DNA of 5,276 nucleotides, from positions 1 to 5,276 of the forward strand of contig JAGMDE010000116.1 of NCBI GenBank assembly GCA_023128855.1. Direction: 5' to 3'. The first letter of the stretch is position 1, and each line of letters begins with the position of its first letter. This document shows, piece by piece, positions 1-5,276 of the stretch. Source of the stretch: Thermoplasmatales archaeon (GTDB taxonomy: Archaea > Thermoplasmatota > E2 > DHVEG-1). The notes under the pieces are model-generated. The model saw only the letters and a list, made by a program, of their open reading frames with translations. It was not told the DNA's origin and did no database searches. Position numbers and translations under genes: made by a program.

Positions 1-3000
1 CTATTTGTACTACTATCTGTAAAAGCTGCATCTGGTGGACCAGAAGCTAATAGATCCACATTGATATAGTATACTGTAATACCACCGCTTGTAATCATCA
101 TGTTAGTATTACCTCTCAAAATTGCGTTAAATGGTGAAAAATCTGATTCATCTTGGGCTCCACCACACAAGTCGCAATAATCTGGTGGATTAGGAACATT
201 ACATGAAGAATTTGATGCATAAATTCCCATAGAAAAATCCTGGCCTTGACTAAACGGATCGAACGATCCAAATGATATTAATGTAATATTACAAGCGCCA
301 TCCCAACAGCTCACTTGGCTTGTATTACTTGTTCCTGCAAGTGTAGCTGAGCTAATTCTAGTTGAGACAGGAGCATACTGTTGTGAAAAAATTGTTAATT
401 TTTCAATGCTTTCTCCGTTTACTAAAGATACATTAAACAATCCACTTGCAGCATTTACCATCTGCATATATTCGGTGCCGCTCAAACTCCTTTTGATTTC
501 AATAAAGGAACTATCGCTGCTTAATAGCACGCTAGATTCATTTACAAGTCTAAATGCGACTGCTGTTGTATTCATTACTATTTCTTGGTTCCATTGGCTG
601 GATACATTATTAACTGCTATTGTTTTATTTGTTAAGCTTCCACCTGAAATCATTTGTTGCATGGTAAAATTGTAAATTGAAGTGCTTAATGTGCCACCTG
701 ATGCATTAATAATATATGAGTCCATATAGTCAACACCTGATTGATTTCTTGCATAAGCTCTCAGCATAATATATGAAGAAGCTTGTGTTCCTGGAAGTGA
801 AATATTATATTCACCAGATGAGTTATCATAATAGTCGTTAGGAGAACCCGATTCATTACCTAAATTAAATGGAAGAGGCCATGATTCAAACACCATGTCT
901 CCACTTTCCATTACATATGCAATTATTCTCATTTCATCTATCTCTGTAACACCGTTAAAAGTACCATTTAAATATCTATGACTATAGCTAGCGTTCACTG
1001 TGACATTAACAAGATATGATCCATTAAAACCAGTGTAATTAACTACAACACCAGATTGATTTAAATCTTCACCCGCTTGGCATCTTGATAAAGTACTATT
1101 CATCCGTACACTCACCGGGAATGACATATCTGGGAAAATACTAAGAGAATAGTTTCTACTTGCCGGAATTGAAAATAATTGTTCAGCTGCTGCTGTAGTG
1201 TTTTCTTGTACTGGGAAACCAAGTGCTAGATCTTTTGCCATAACTTGGAAACTTTTAAAGCCATAGCTATCGATTTGACCTGTTGACCAATTCCAGCTGG
1301 GTCCTATTACCTTTATTTTAAATGTGATCGCTTGTCTTAGATACATTTCTGGGTTATTTAACATCAGGTTTAATTCAGTGTAAGGTAGTGATGGAAGGCT
1401 AGTTGAAATATTTAGAGAATAAGGTGTATTGGGATATAATTCAGATGCGCTAAGTTGGTAAAAAAATCCATTCGCTGAGGGCGGGCCTTGTTGTGATGAG
1501 TCTGTTACTGTTGGAATTCCTGTTATGTTAAATCCACCAGTTGCGTTTGTTGTGTTGGAAAAAATTCCAATACTAATTGGAGGACCATTAGAAGTGAAAC
1601 TTTGTACTGTTAGCCTACCAACTGCACCGAGTAATGCAACACCGGTAGCATTTTTTACTGAACCGGTAAATGAGAAATTTACAGTGTTGAAAACTGTGAA
1701 GCTGATGTTTACAAACTCACTGCTATTCGTTTCAGTTGTTACATTAAAATAACCTGTGCCTAAAGATCCATTTGCTGTTGCTGCAAACCAGAAGTTTTCA
1801 GTAGAATTAAATAAAAATCCATCACTGTTGCTCTTAGTCCAGGTAATAGTATTAGTTGTATTTGAAACAGTGTATTCAGTTGGGTTTCCATCTCCAAGAG
1901 TTGTGCCATTACTTCCAACATAATAAAATCCATTTGAAAGATTTATTGTTAAATTGTTTAGTCTTAGGTCGTTATCTCCTTGTTTTGGTATTGTAAAGTT
2001 GAACAATTTATTAATCTGTGTGCTTTCAGAGCTGTTTGAAATATATCTTGGAGTTAAAGATGCGCTCCATTCATCTATAAAAGAACCTCCAGGTGGATCT
2101 CCACCTCCTCCAGATAAGGTTGCATTATACCAGTACGTGGTATTTGCTGAGAAGGAATCGTTATAGAAATCTGATTCATACTCGTCTTTTGAAAAGGTAA
2201 TGTTGATATCGCCTTCAAAAATAACAATCTCATAATAACCAGATTCATTAGATGTATTTTGTGTAACTATGCCAAATTGTGATTGGTTATCAGCTAAAAT
2301 ACTAACACCCGACATTGGACCATTAGAGTCGTTGGTATATCCTTTAATTGTAGTGTTTAAAAGTGGCATTGTGCTGGCAGAGCTTTGCATTGTTTCAATA
2401 TCCATACAATATAAACTTGCAGTCTCATTCCAACCCCATGCTTTATAGTAATAAGTTGTATTAGTATTATTTAAATTTTGATCCTCAAAACTTGTACCCG
2501 TGCCATTATATACTAAAGTTCCAGAATCTGGAGTTGAGGGAGGTGAACTGGTACTACTTCGTATTGTAATTTTATCAATTCCAGTATCCTGAGAGAAGGT
2601 TAAATTAATCTGTGTATCATTATATGTCGTTGTAGTAAGAGTCGCAGGTCCTTTCGGGCGTACAGTTATATTTGCATATTGAATTGATGTCGCACCATTA
2701 TCTGTTACATTACTTGTAGTTCCTGTTAAATTTATTTGTATATTACCAACACTCATAGCATCCCAACTTATATTTGCCACAGTATAAGTGCTTCCATTTA
2801 CACCTGTAAAATTCATCCAAGAAAGATTATGTGCATAACCAGTTGAATTATGAATTACTCCAGTGTCATTATTGGGTGTCCACCAATAACCTCCAGCAAA
2901 TAAGTTACCCATTGTTGTAGTATTATAATTAATAACACCAGGGGATGTATAATTAAAGGTAATACTATCAATACTTACATTATTAATCTGCCAGTTAGCT

Positions 3001-3209
3001 GTCACATTAATTAGAGTATAAAAAGAATCTCCGATTGTTACATTCTCAGATTGCGGAACCACACTTATTATATTTGGGCTACCTGCTGCTTTTGCAGTTT
3101 CAACAAAAATTACCGTAAAAGCAGATATTACCAATATTGCTATTATTAACGAGTTTACCAGCTTCTTAACAAAACTACCTTTATTTCTATATGCATATCT
3201 AGGGTGCAT
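1..3209 (-). CDS. Large secreted, sequon-rich multidomain surface protein (C-terminus outside window)
   Basis: The frame is open for 1069 codons from the ATG at 3209 to the left edge, so the C-terminus and any membrane or S-layer anchor are not visible. It is probably an exported cell-surface or adhesin-like protein. Residues 1-41 form a signal peptide: basic start, K15-K16, hydrophobic 17-36, and an A-K-A cleavage site at 39-41. Residues ~46-182 resemble a cohesin domain (VTIGDSF near 57, closing strands INLTGTTSNVTDNGA and ANITV). Residues ~187-265 look fibronectin-III-like (NDTQINLTF, LVYNGTGTSF, TTYYYKAW). Residues ~283-365 and ~511-612 look like carboxypeptidase-regulatory-like sandwiches (PMSGVSI with ESGYYE; TGVALLGAV with ATGGFNITGIP). 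A GGGGDPPGG linker spans 367-375; 376-510 is another beta-rich domain. Residues 613-960 match nothing I recognise. I count about 70 N-X-S/T sequons. Five cysteines cluster at 968-1015. The start is the first ATG after an in-frame stop (3243-3245) and follows a good ribosome binding site. Domain names are by eye; the secreted surface role is fairly sure, the exact function unknown. Confidence 0.8.
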   Translation of the reverse strand, partial: MHPRYAYRNKGSFVKKLVNSLIIAILVISAFTVIFVETAKAAGSPNIISVVPQSENVTIGDSFYTLINVTANWQINNVSIDSITFNYTSPGVINYNTTTMGNLFAGGYWWTPNNDTGVIHNSTGYAHNLSWMNFTGVNGSTYTVANISWDAMSVGNIQINLTGTTSNVTDNGATSIQYANITVRPKGPATLTTTTYNDTQINLTFSQDTGIDKITIRSSTSSPPSTPDSGTLVYNGTGTSFEDQNLNNTNTTYYYKAWGWNETASLYCMDIETMQSSASTMPLLNTTIKGYTNDSNGPMSGVSILADNQSQFGIVTQNTSNESGYYEIVIFEGDINITFSKDEYESDFYNDSFSANTTYWYNATLSGGGGDPPGGSFIDEWSASLTPRYISNSSESTQINKLFNFTIPKQGDNDLRLNNLTINLSNGFYYVGSNGTTLGDGNPTEYTVSNTTNTITWTKSNSDGFLFNSTENFWFAATANGSLGTGYFNVTTETNSSEFVNISFTVFNTVNFSFTGSVKNATGVALLGAVGRLTVQSFTSNGPPISIGIFSNTTNATGGFNITGIPTVTDSSQQGPPSANGFFYQLSASELYPNTPYSLNISTSLPSLPYTELNLMLNNPEMYLRQAITFKIKVIGPSWNWSTGQIDSYGFKSFQVMAKDLALGFPVQENTTAAAEQLFSIPASRNYSLSIFPDMSFPVSVRMNSTLSRCQAGEDLNQSGVVVNYTGFNGSYLVNVTVNASYSHRYLNGTFNGVTEIDEMRIIAYVMESGDMVFESWPLPFNLGNESGSPNDYYDNSSGEYNISLPGTQASSYIMLRAYARNQSGVDYMDSYIINASGGTLSTSIYNFTMQQMISGGSLTNKTIAVNNVSSQWNQEIVMNTTAVAFRLVNESSVLLSSDSSFIEIKRSLSGTEYMQMVNAASGLFNVSLVNGESIEKLTIFSQQYAPVSTRISSATLAGTSNTSQVSCWDGACNITLISFGSFDPFSQGQDFSMGIYASNSSCNVPNPPDYCDLCGGAQDESDFSPFNAILRGNTNMMITSGGITVYYINVDLLASGPPDAAFTDSSTN

Positions 3210-3212
3210 CTC

Positions 3213-3224
3213 ATCACCACTCCT
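3213..3224 (-). promoter_or_regulatory. Ribosome binding site of the surface-protein gene
   Basis: On the minus strand this reads AGGAGTGGTGAT, which is the ideal archaeal anti-16S complement AGGAGGTGAT with a two-base interruption. It lies three bases before the ATG at 3209. Another ATG at 3214 lies inside it, but that frame stops after 19 codons, so the site supports 3209 as the true start. Confidence 0.7.
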
Positions 3225-3288
3225 ATCAATAGTTATTATGAGTTATCTAGAGTCCCATCCAGATATTAAAATGCCTAATAAATTATAT

Positions 3289-3305
3289 GCATATATATCT
3301 TTCTG
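3289..3305 (-). promoter_or_regulatory. Candidate TATA/BRE promoter of the surface-protein gene
   Basis: Read on the minus strand, a purine-rich BRE-like CAGAAAG is followed by ATATATATGC. A start ~26 bases downstream would fall near 3270 and give a leader of about 60 bases. A second AT-rich candidate lies at about 3314-3330 (minus AAAAATAGTATATATTT). The region is so AT-rich that the choice between them is uncertain. The box overlaps a perfect palindrome TATATGCATATA at 3284-3295; the same core recurs at 3188-3198 inside the first codons. Confidence 0.4.
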
Positions 3306-3349
3306 AATACACAAATATATACTATTTTTATTTATTATTGGAAATAATA

Positions 3350-3385
3350 TGCACATATAACTGCATATACACTTGCACATATAGT
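3350..3385. repeat. Three tandem 12-bp units with a TGCA-ATATA core
   Basis: Units start at 3350, 3362 and 3374 and read TGCACATATAAC, TGCATATACACT and TGCACATATAGT. The first and third share TGCACATATA exactly. The array lies between the ribosomal operon terminator and the candidate promoter of the surface gene, about 45 bases upstream of that promoter's TATA box. It could be a regulator binding array or just AT-rich low-complexity DNA. Confidence 0.5.
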
Positions 3386-3410
3386 TATACTGTTATCTAA
3401 TAATGAAGAT

Positions 3411-3424
3411 AATAAGAAAAAAAA
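3411..3424 (-). terminator. Poly-T terminator of the ribosomal protein operon
   Basis: Directly after the L24e stop codon the minus strand reads eight T, then C, then TTATT. Archaeal RNA polymerases commonly terminate at such T-runs without a hairpin. The position, immediately after the last gene of the operon, fits. I see no GC stem in front of it. Confidence 0.7.
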
Positions 3425-3607
3425 TTATTTTTTAGCGTAATGTTTACTCCATCTTACTCTTCTAGGAATACGCTTTAATTGTAACATATTTTTTTGACAC
3501 TTGTTTTTACAGAAATGAAACACAGTTCCATCTTTTTTTACAAAGATTTTACCAGTACCAGGTTCTATTTCATTTCCGCAGAATGAACAAGATCTTCTTT
3601 CAACCAT
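3425..3607 (-). CDS. rpl24e: Large-subunit ribosomal protein L24e
   Basis: This 60-residue protein is a component of the archaeal 50S subunit. It carries the family's zinc-binding pattern: C7-x2-C10 near the N-terminus (CSFCGNEIEPGTGK) and C33-x3-C37 (FHFCKNKCQKN). A basic tail follows (LKRIPRRVRWSKHYAKK). All four cysteines are present and the length is typical of archaeal L24e. A GAGGT ribosome binding site at 3616-3620 overlaps the last base of the S28e stop region, eight bases before the ATG; the intergenic gap is 12 bases. It is the last gene of the rpl7ae-rps28e-rpl24e operon and is followed directly by a T-run. In several archaeal genomes ndk and infB follow here; neither is present. 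The identification is close to certain. Confidence 0.97.
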   Translation of the reverse strand: MVERRSCSFCGNEIEPGTGKIFVKKDGTVFHFCKNKCQKNMLQLKRIPRRVRWSKHYAKK

Positions 3608-3619
3608 GAATCTAAACCT

Positions 3620-3829
3620 CTAACGTGGCCCACCCAGTCTCCTTGCTTCTCTCTGAGTTTCACTAAGCATCAAGATATCACCAAGTTGAACAGGACCAAC
3701 AACATTTCTTGTGATAATTTTACCTTTGTCAACACCATCTAAAACCCTAACCTTAACCTGTGAGGCCTCTCCAGCCATACCAGTTCGGTCAATGATTTCA
3801 ACAATTTCACAAGGAGTTCCATCTACCAT
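3620..3829 (-). CDS. rps28e: Small-subunit ribosomal protein S28e
   Basis: This 69-residue protein of the archaeal 30S subunit is a small OB-fold RNA-binding protein. It shows the family's conserved features: GTPCEIVEIIDRTGMAGE at the N-terminus, QVKVRVLDGVDKGKIITRNV in the middle, and the C-terminal signature ETQREARRL followed by GGPR. The length is that of the family and nothing is missing. The ATG lies only three bases after the L7Ae stop codon. The weak ribosome binding site AGGGT (3836-3840) is formed by the last L7Ae codons, which suggests translational coupling to L7Ae. It is the middle gene of the operon. Confidence 0.97.
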   Translation of the reverse strand: MVDGTPCEIVEIIDRTGMAGEASQVKVRVLDGVDKGKIITRNVVGPVQLGDILMLSETQREARRLGGPR

Positions 3830-3832
3830 AGT

Positions 3833-4204
3833 TTAACCCTGTTTTTTCAATGATTCTATCTTTTTTGTTATGCCTTCAATACCTGTCTTTTCTTTACCAG
3901 GATTAACAATAGCCACAGCAGCAGTCGGAACATTAAGACCTGCAGAGTTACCTAGTTCCTCTTTACTTGGAACATAAGTATAAGGAATGTTTTTTTCTTC
4001 ACATAAGATAGGCATATGAGCAAGAACCTCTTCAGGAGTCACATCCTCAGCCATTACAACAAGTTTTGCTTGTCCACGCTCAACTTGTTTAGTAGCCTCA
4101 TTTGCCCCTTTACTTATCTTACCATTATCTCTAGCTTTTTCTACAAGATCATAGGCTAAATCCTGTAATTCTTTTGGTGCTTGAAACCTTACATATATCG
4201 CCAT
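3833..4204 (-). CDS. rpl7ae: Ribosomal protein L7Ae, kink-turn RNA-binding protein
   Basis: This 123-residue protein binds RNA kink-turns. In archaea L7Ae belongs to the 50S subunit and also to box C/D and H/ACA guide RNPs and RNase P. The kink-turn recognition segment GKISKGANEATKQVERG is at residues 28-44, with the NEATK motif at 35-39. The LCEEKNIPYTYVPSKEELG stretch is at 67-85, and the loop that closes on the RNA (GNSAGLNV) is at 85-92. Length and sequence are normal for the family. The ATG at 4204 has a strong GGAGG ribosome binding site seven bases upstream, so the start is well supported. It leads the operon with rps28e and rpl24e, behind a TATA-like box at 4274-4285. L7Ae is known to repress its own translation in some archaea through a leader kink-turn; I do not see a convincing kink-turn in this ~50-base leader. 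Confidence 0.97.
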   Translation of the reverse strand: MAIYVRFQAPKELQDLAYDLVEKARDNGKISKGANEATKQVERGQAKLVVMAEDVTPEEVLAHMPILCEEKNIPYTYVPSKEELGNSAGLNVPTAAVAIVNPGKEKTGIEGITKKIESLKKQG

Positions 4205-4211
4205 ATTTTAG

Positions 4212-4216
4212 CCTCC
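4212..4216 (-). promoter_or_regulatory. Strong ribosome binding site of rpl7ae
   Basis: The minus strand reads GGAGG, seven bases before the rpl7ae ATG. It fixes the start of the first gene of the ribosomal operon. Confidence 0.85.
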
Positions 4217-4273
4217 ATTTGAAGCTTTCATAGATATATTTCCCTTAGGAAATGTAAAACTGGGAATGAAGGG

Positions 4274-4292
4274 CATATATAAAAACCTTTTT
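4274..4292 (-). promoter_or_regulatory. TATA/BRE promoter of the rpl7ae-rps28e-rpl24e operon
   Basis: On the minus strand AAAAAGG (BRE-like, 4286-4292) is followed by TTTTTATATATG (4274-4285), close to the archaeal TATA consensus. A start ~26 bases downstream would be near 4254, giving a leader of about 50 bases that contains the GGAGG site. The box is nearly symmetrical and has purines on the other side too (GAAGGG), so some plus-strand initiation is possible. Confidence 0.65.
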
Positions 4293-4343
4293 CAGTACTA
4301 AGTAGCTCCGAAAGTAGACATGAAAATTGCGATTTTGAATAAA

Positions 4344-4454
4344 TTATCTAATAAACAACATCCTACAGAAGAAAATACACATGAAAATACATATTAAAGT
4401 TGTACATTTATTTGTTAATTCAAAGCATGAGTGACCATGCCAACGTATCCTCAA
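4344..4454 (-). pseudogene. Truncated 5' relic of a UPF0173/UlaG-like metal-dependent hydrolase
   Basis: A minus-strand frame starting at TTG (4454) encodes LRIRWHGHSCFELTN (4410-4454), then an unrelated cysteine- and phenylalanine-rich tail to a TAA at 4344, 36 residues in all. The first 15 residues strongly resemble the N-terminus of UPF0173/UlaG-like metallo-beta-lactamase-fold proteins (pattern M-[KR]-[IL]-[KR]-[WY]-x-G-H-[SA]-C-F-E). Family members are over 200 residues long. Here the HxHxDH metal site and everything after residue ~15 are missing, and I found no continuation in the other minus-strand frames. A near-perfect GGGAGGAGGT ribosome binding site (4462-4471) sits seven bases before the TTG. 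This looks like a gene cut by a rearrangement close to 4410, now inactive. The family call rests on a short match by eye; chance similarity, an assembly join, or a short leader peptide are alternatives. Confidence 0.55.
4425..4440. repeat. Short inverted repeat GCATG-6-CATGC
   Basis: Perfect five-base arms (4425-4429 and 4436-4440) flank AGTGAC. It lies inside the codons for the conserved W-H-G-H-S-C segment of the hydrolase relic, so it may simply reflect that coding sequence rather than a functional hairpin. Confidence 0.3.
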
Positions 4455-4461
4455 CAAACTT

Positions 4462-4502
4462 ACCTCCTCCCGAACTTCCACTAATCACGAAGTTGATATA
4501 AA
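4462..4502 (-). promoter_or_regulatory. TATA box and ribosome binding site of the hydrolase relic
   Basis: On the minus strand TTTATATC (4495-4502) matches the archaeal TATA consensus at seven of eight bases. A start ~26 bases on would be near 4472, just ahead of GGGAGGAGGT (4462-4471). The spacing from TATA to start to ribosome binding site to TTG (4454) is consistent, so the relic appears to keep a whole 5' signal set. The same DNA read on the plus strand is TATAAATA and could instead serve psmA. Confidence 0.5.
4473..4494. repeat. Inverted repeat AACTTC-10-GAAGTT
   Basis: Perfect six-base arms at 4473-4478 and 4489-4494 are separated by ten bases. The repeat lies between the TATA-like box and the ribosome binding site of the relic, where an operator would be expected in an archaeal promoter. 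No regulator can be named. Confidence 0.4.
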
Positions 4503-4520
4503 TAAATTATGAAAAAAAAG

Positions 4521-4554
4521 CTTAGATAACACCGTACTACAAAAAAAATCTAAG
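4521..4554. repeat. Inverted repeat CTTAGAT-20-ATCTAAG upstream of psmA
   Basis: Perfect seven-base arms (4521-4527 and 4548-4554) enclose 20 bases ending in an A-run. A shorter direct repeat ATAACACC also occurs here (4526-4533 and 4563-4570). The right arm abuts the probable BRE/TATA of psmA, so it could be an operator. The AT-rich context makes chance a real possibility. Confidence 0.4.
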
Positions 4555-4566
4555 AAAATAATATAA
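4551..4566 (+). promoter_or_regulatory. Candidate BRE/TATA promoter of psmA
   Basis: TAAGAAA (BRE-like) is followed by ATAATATAA. A start ~26 bases downstream would be near 4588 and give a leader of ~57 bases. The plus-strand reading TATAAATA at 4497-4504 is an alternative with a leader of about 120 bases. The choice is uncertain. Confidence 0.4.
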
Positions 4567-4644
4567 CACCAAGATTGTATTCAAGGCAAATAATATCGCA
4601 GGATAAACTCAGGTTAAGATTTAGAAAGAAGAGGATTAGTAATA

Positions 4645-5276
4645 ATGAAACCAGCTGATATGGCATATGATAGAGCCAGTATAATATTCTCTCCAGATGG
4701 AAGACTTTTTCAGGTTGAATATGCAAGAGAAGCAGTAAAAAGAGGGACCACTACAGTTGGATTAAAATATAGAGATGGTGTCGTATTAATTGTTGATAAA
4801 CGAATCACTTCTCGTTTGATAGAGCCTGATTCAATTGAGAAGATTTTTCAGATAGATGAACACATGGGATGTGCAACATCAGGTCTTGTAGCTGATGCAA
4901 GAGCACTAGTTGATAGAGCTCGTATTGATGCTCAGATAAATGAGATAACATATGCTGAGAAGATACCTGTGAAGACGCTTGTGAAACGTATCTGTGATTT
5001 CAAACAAGCATATACACAATATGGTGGTGTGAGACCATTTGGTGTTGTCCTTCTTATAGCTGGTGTTGATGAAAACGGACCAAGTTTGTTTGCTACTGAT
5101 CCGTCTGGTGCTTTTATGGAATATAAAGCAGGTAGCGAAGGAGCTGGTCGCAGTGAAGCTATAGAATACTTCGAAAAAAATTATAGAGAAAATATGACGT
5201 TAGAAGAAGCTATAGATATGGGTATAAAAGCAATTCATAAAGGATCTGAGAAAAAATTGAATCCTGATGCTATTGA
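4645..5276 (+). CDS. psmA: 20S proteasome alpha subunit (C-terminus outside window)
   Basis: The gene encodes an alpha-ring subunit of the archaeal 20S proteasome. Seven alpha subunits form each outer ring, gate substrate entry and dock ATPases such as PAN or Cdc48. The family signature is complete: YDRA at 8-11, SPDGRLFQVEYAREAV at 16-31, TSGLVADAR at 78-86, YTQYGGVRPFGV and DPSGAFMEYKA further on. Y8 and D9 correspond to the gate residues of Thermoplasma acidophilum. K66 (in DSIEKI) and G80-L81 line up with the pocket that receives HbYX tails of activators, with no gaps up to there. Alpha subunits lack the catalytic N-terminal threonine, as here. The window ends after 210 complete codons; the family is usually about 230-260 residues. 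The ATG at 4645 is chosen because a GAGG site lies ten bases upstream; the next ATG, at 4660, has no such site and would lose residues of the N-terminal gate. It is transcribed divergently from the ribosomal operon. Confidence 0.97.
   Translation, partial: MKPADMAYDRASIIFSPDGRLFQVEYAREAVKRGTTTVGLKYRDGVVLIVDKRITSRLIEPDSIEKIFQIDEHMGCATSGLVADARALVDRARIDAQINEITYAEKIPVKTLVKRICDFKQAYTQYGGVRPFGVVLLIAGVDENGPSLFATDPSGAFMEYKAGSEGAGRSEAIEYFEKNYRENMTLEEAIDMGIKAIHKGSEKKLNPDAI

Larger units (their letters stand above)
4205..4644. other. 440-bp divergent intergenic region between rpl7ae and psmA
   Basis: No intact gene is visible on either strand. From left to right it contains the ribosomal operon leader and promoter, a 12-bp tandem pair GAAAATACACAT/GAAAATACATAT (4371-4394), a short hydrolase gene relic with its own signals (4344-4502), two short inverted repeats around that relic, a further inverted repeat at 4521-4554, a probable psmA promoter and the psmA leader. 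The stretch 4425-4494 is visibly richer in G+C than the DNA on either side. Confidence 0.8.

Noticed and set aside
406..2166. Plus-strand open frames at 406-675, 1525-1752 and 1954-2166
   Set aside because: They lie entirely inside the continuous 1069-codon minus-strand surface-protein gene. They lack recognisable ribosome binding sites and domain-like sequence, and are antisense shadows.
3425..3440. A/T-run pairing of the L24e end with the following T-run as a terminator hairpin
   Set aside because: The stem would be only A-T pairs with a tiny loop. The T-run alone is a sufficient archaeal termination signal.
4204..4254. Leader kink-turn for L7Ae autoregulation
   Set aside because: I looked for tandem G-A pairs next to a short stem in the ~50-base leader and did not find a convincing one.
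4371..4394. Tandem pair GAAAATACACAT/GAAAATACATAT as a possible operator or array
   Set aside because: Only two units in strongly AT-rich DNA, with no symmetry and no fixed relation to a promoter.
4320..4397. Plus-strand 25-codon frame starting MKIAILNKLSNK, about 35 bases after the TATA-like box at 4274-4285
   Set aside because: No ribosome binding site, no recognisable similarity, and its 3' half is just the 12-bp tandem GAAAATACAYAT. It also overlaps the hydrolase relic frame. Probably chance.
4427..4501. Plus-strand frame MSDHANVSSTNLPPPELPLITKLI and a second minus-strand frame ending in GGGKFVEDTLAWSLML over the same G+C-richer DNA
   Set aside because: Both overlap the conserved WHGHSC frame and its ribosome binding site, which explain the composition better. 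Neither has a ribosome binding site or a recognised family.

Overview
The window comes from an AT-rich archaeon. Three small genes on the minus strand encode ribosomal proteins L7Ae, S28e and L24e in an order known from archaeal genomes. A divergent plus-strand gene encodes a proteasome alpha subunit whose first ~67 residues match the Thermoplasma acidophilum protein closely, without gaps. TATA-like boxes, GGAGG-type ribosome binding sites and a poly-T end to the ribosomal operon also fit a euryarchaeal-type archaeon. A Thermoplasmatota relative is my best guess, but this is inference only.

Layout. Positions 1-3209 (minus) hold 1069 uninterrupted codons of a very large secreted surface protein whose C-terminus lies beyond the left edge. 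It has a signal peptide, a cohesin-like domain, a fibronectin-III-like domain, two carboxypeptidase-regulatory-like beta-sandwich domains, a long unrecognised region and a cysteine cluster. It carries about 70 N-glycosylation sequons. Positions 3210-3424 are non-coding: they hold the likely promoter of the surface gene, a three-unit 12-bp tandem repeat and the poly-T terminator of the ribosomal operon. Positions 3425-4204 (minus) hold the rpl7ae-rps28e-rpl24e operon. Positions 4205-4644 are a 440-bp divergent intergenic region with the operon promoter, a probable psmA promoter, several inverted repeats and a short gene relic. The relic keeps a TATA-like box, a strong ribosome binding site and about 15 codons resembling the start of a UPF0173/UlaG-like metallo-beta-lactamase-fold hydrolase. 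Positions 4645-5276 (plus) hold psmA, cut by the right edge after 210 codons.

How the genes relate. The ribosomal operon and psmA are housekeeping genes for protein synthesis and regulated proteolysis, transcribed away from each other. The surface protein is a separate unit with its own promoter. It sits where some archaeal genomes carry ndk and infB after rpl24e. The most interesting points are the gene relic at 4410-4454 and the cohesin-bearing, densely sequon-rich surface protein.
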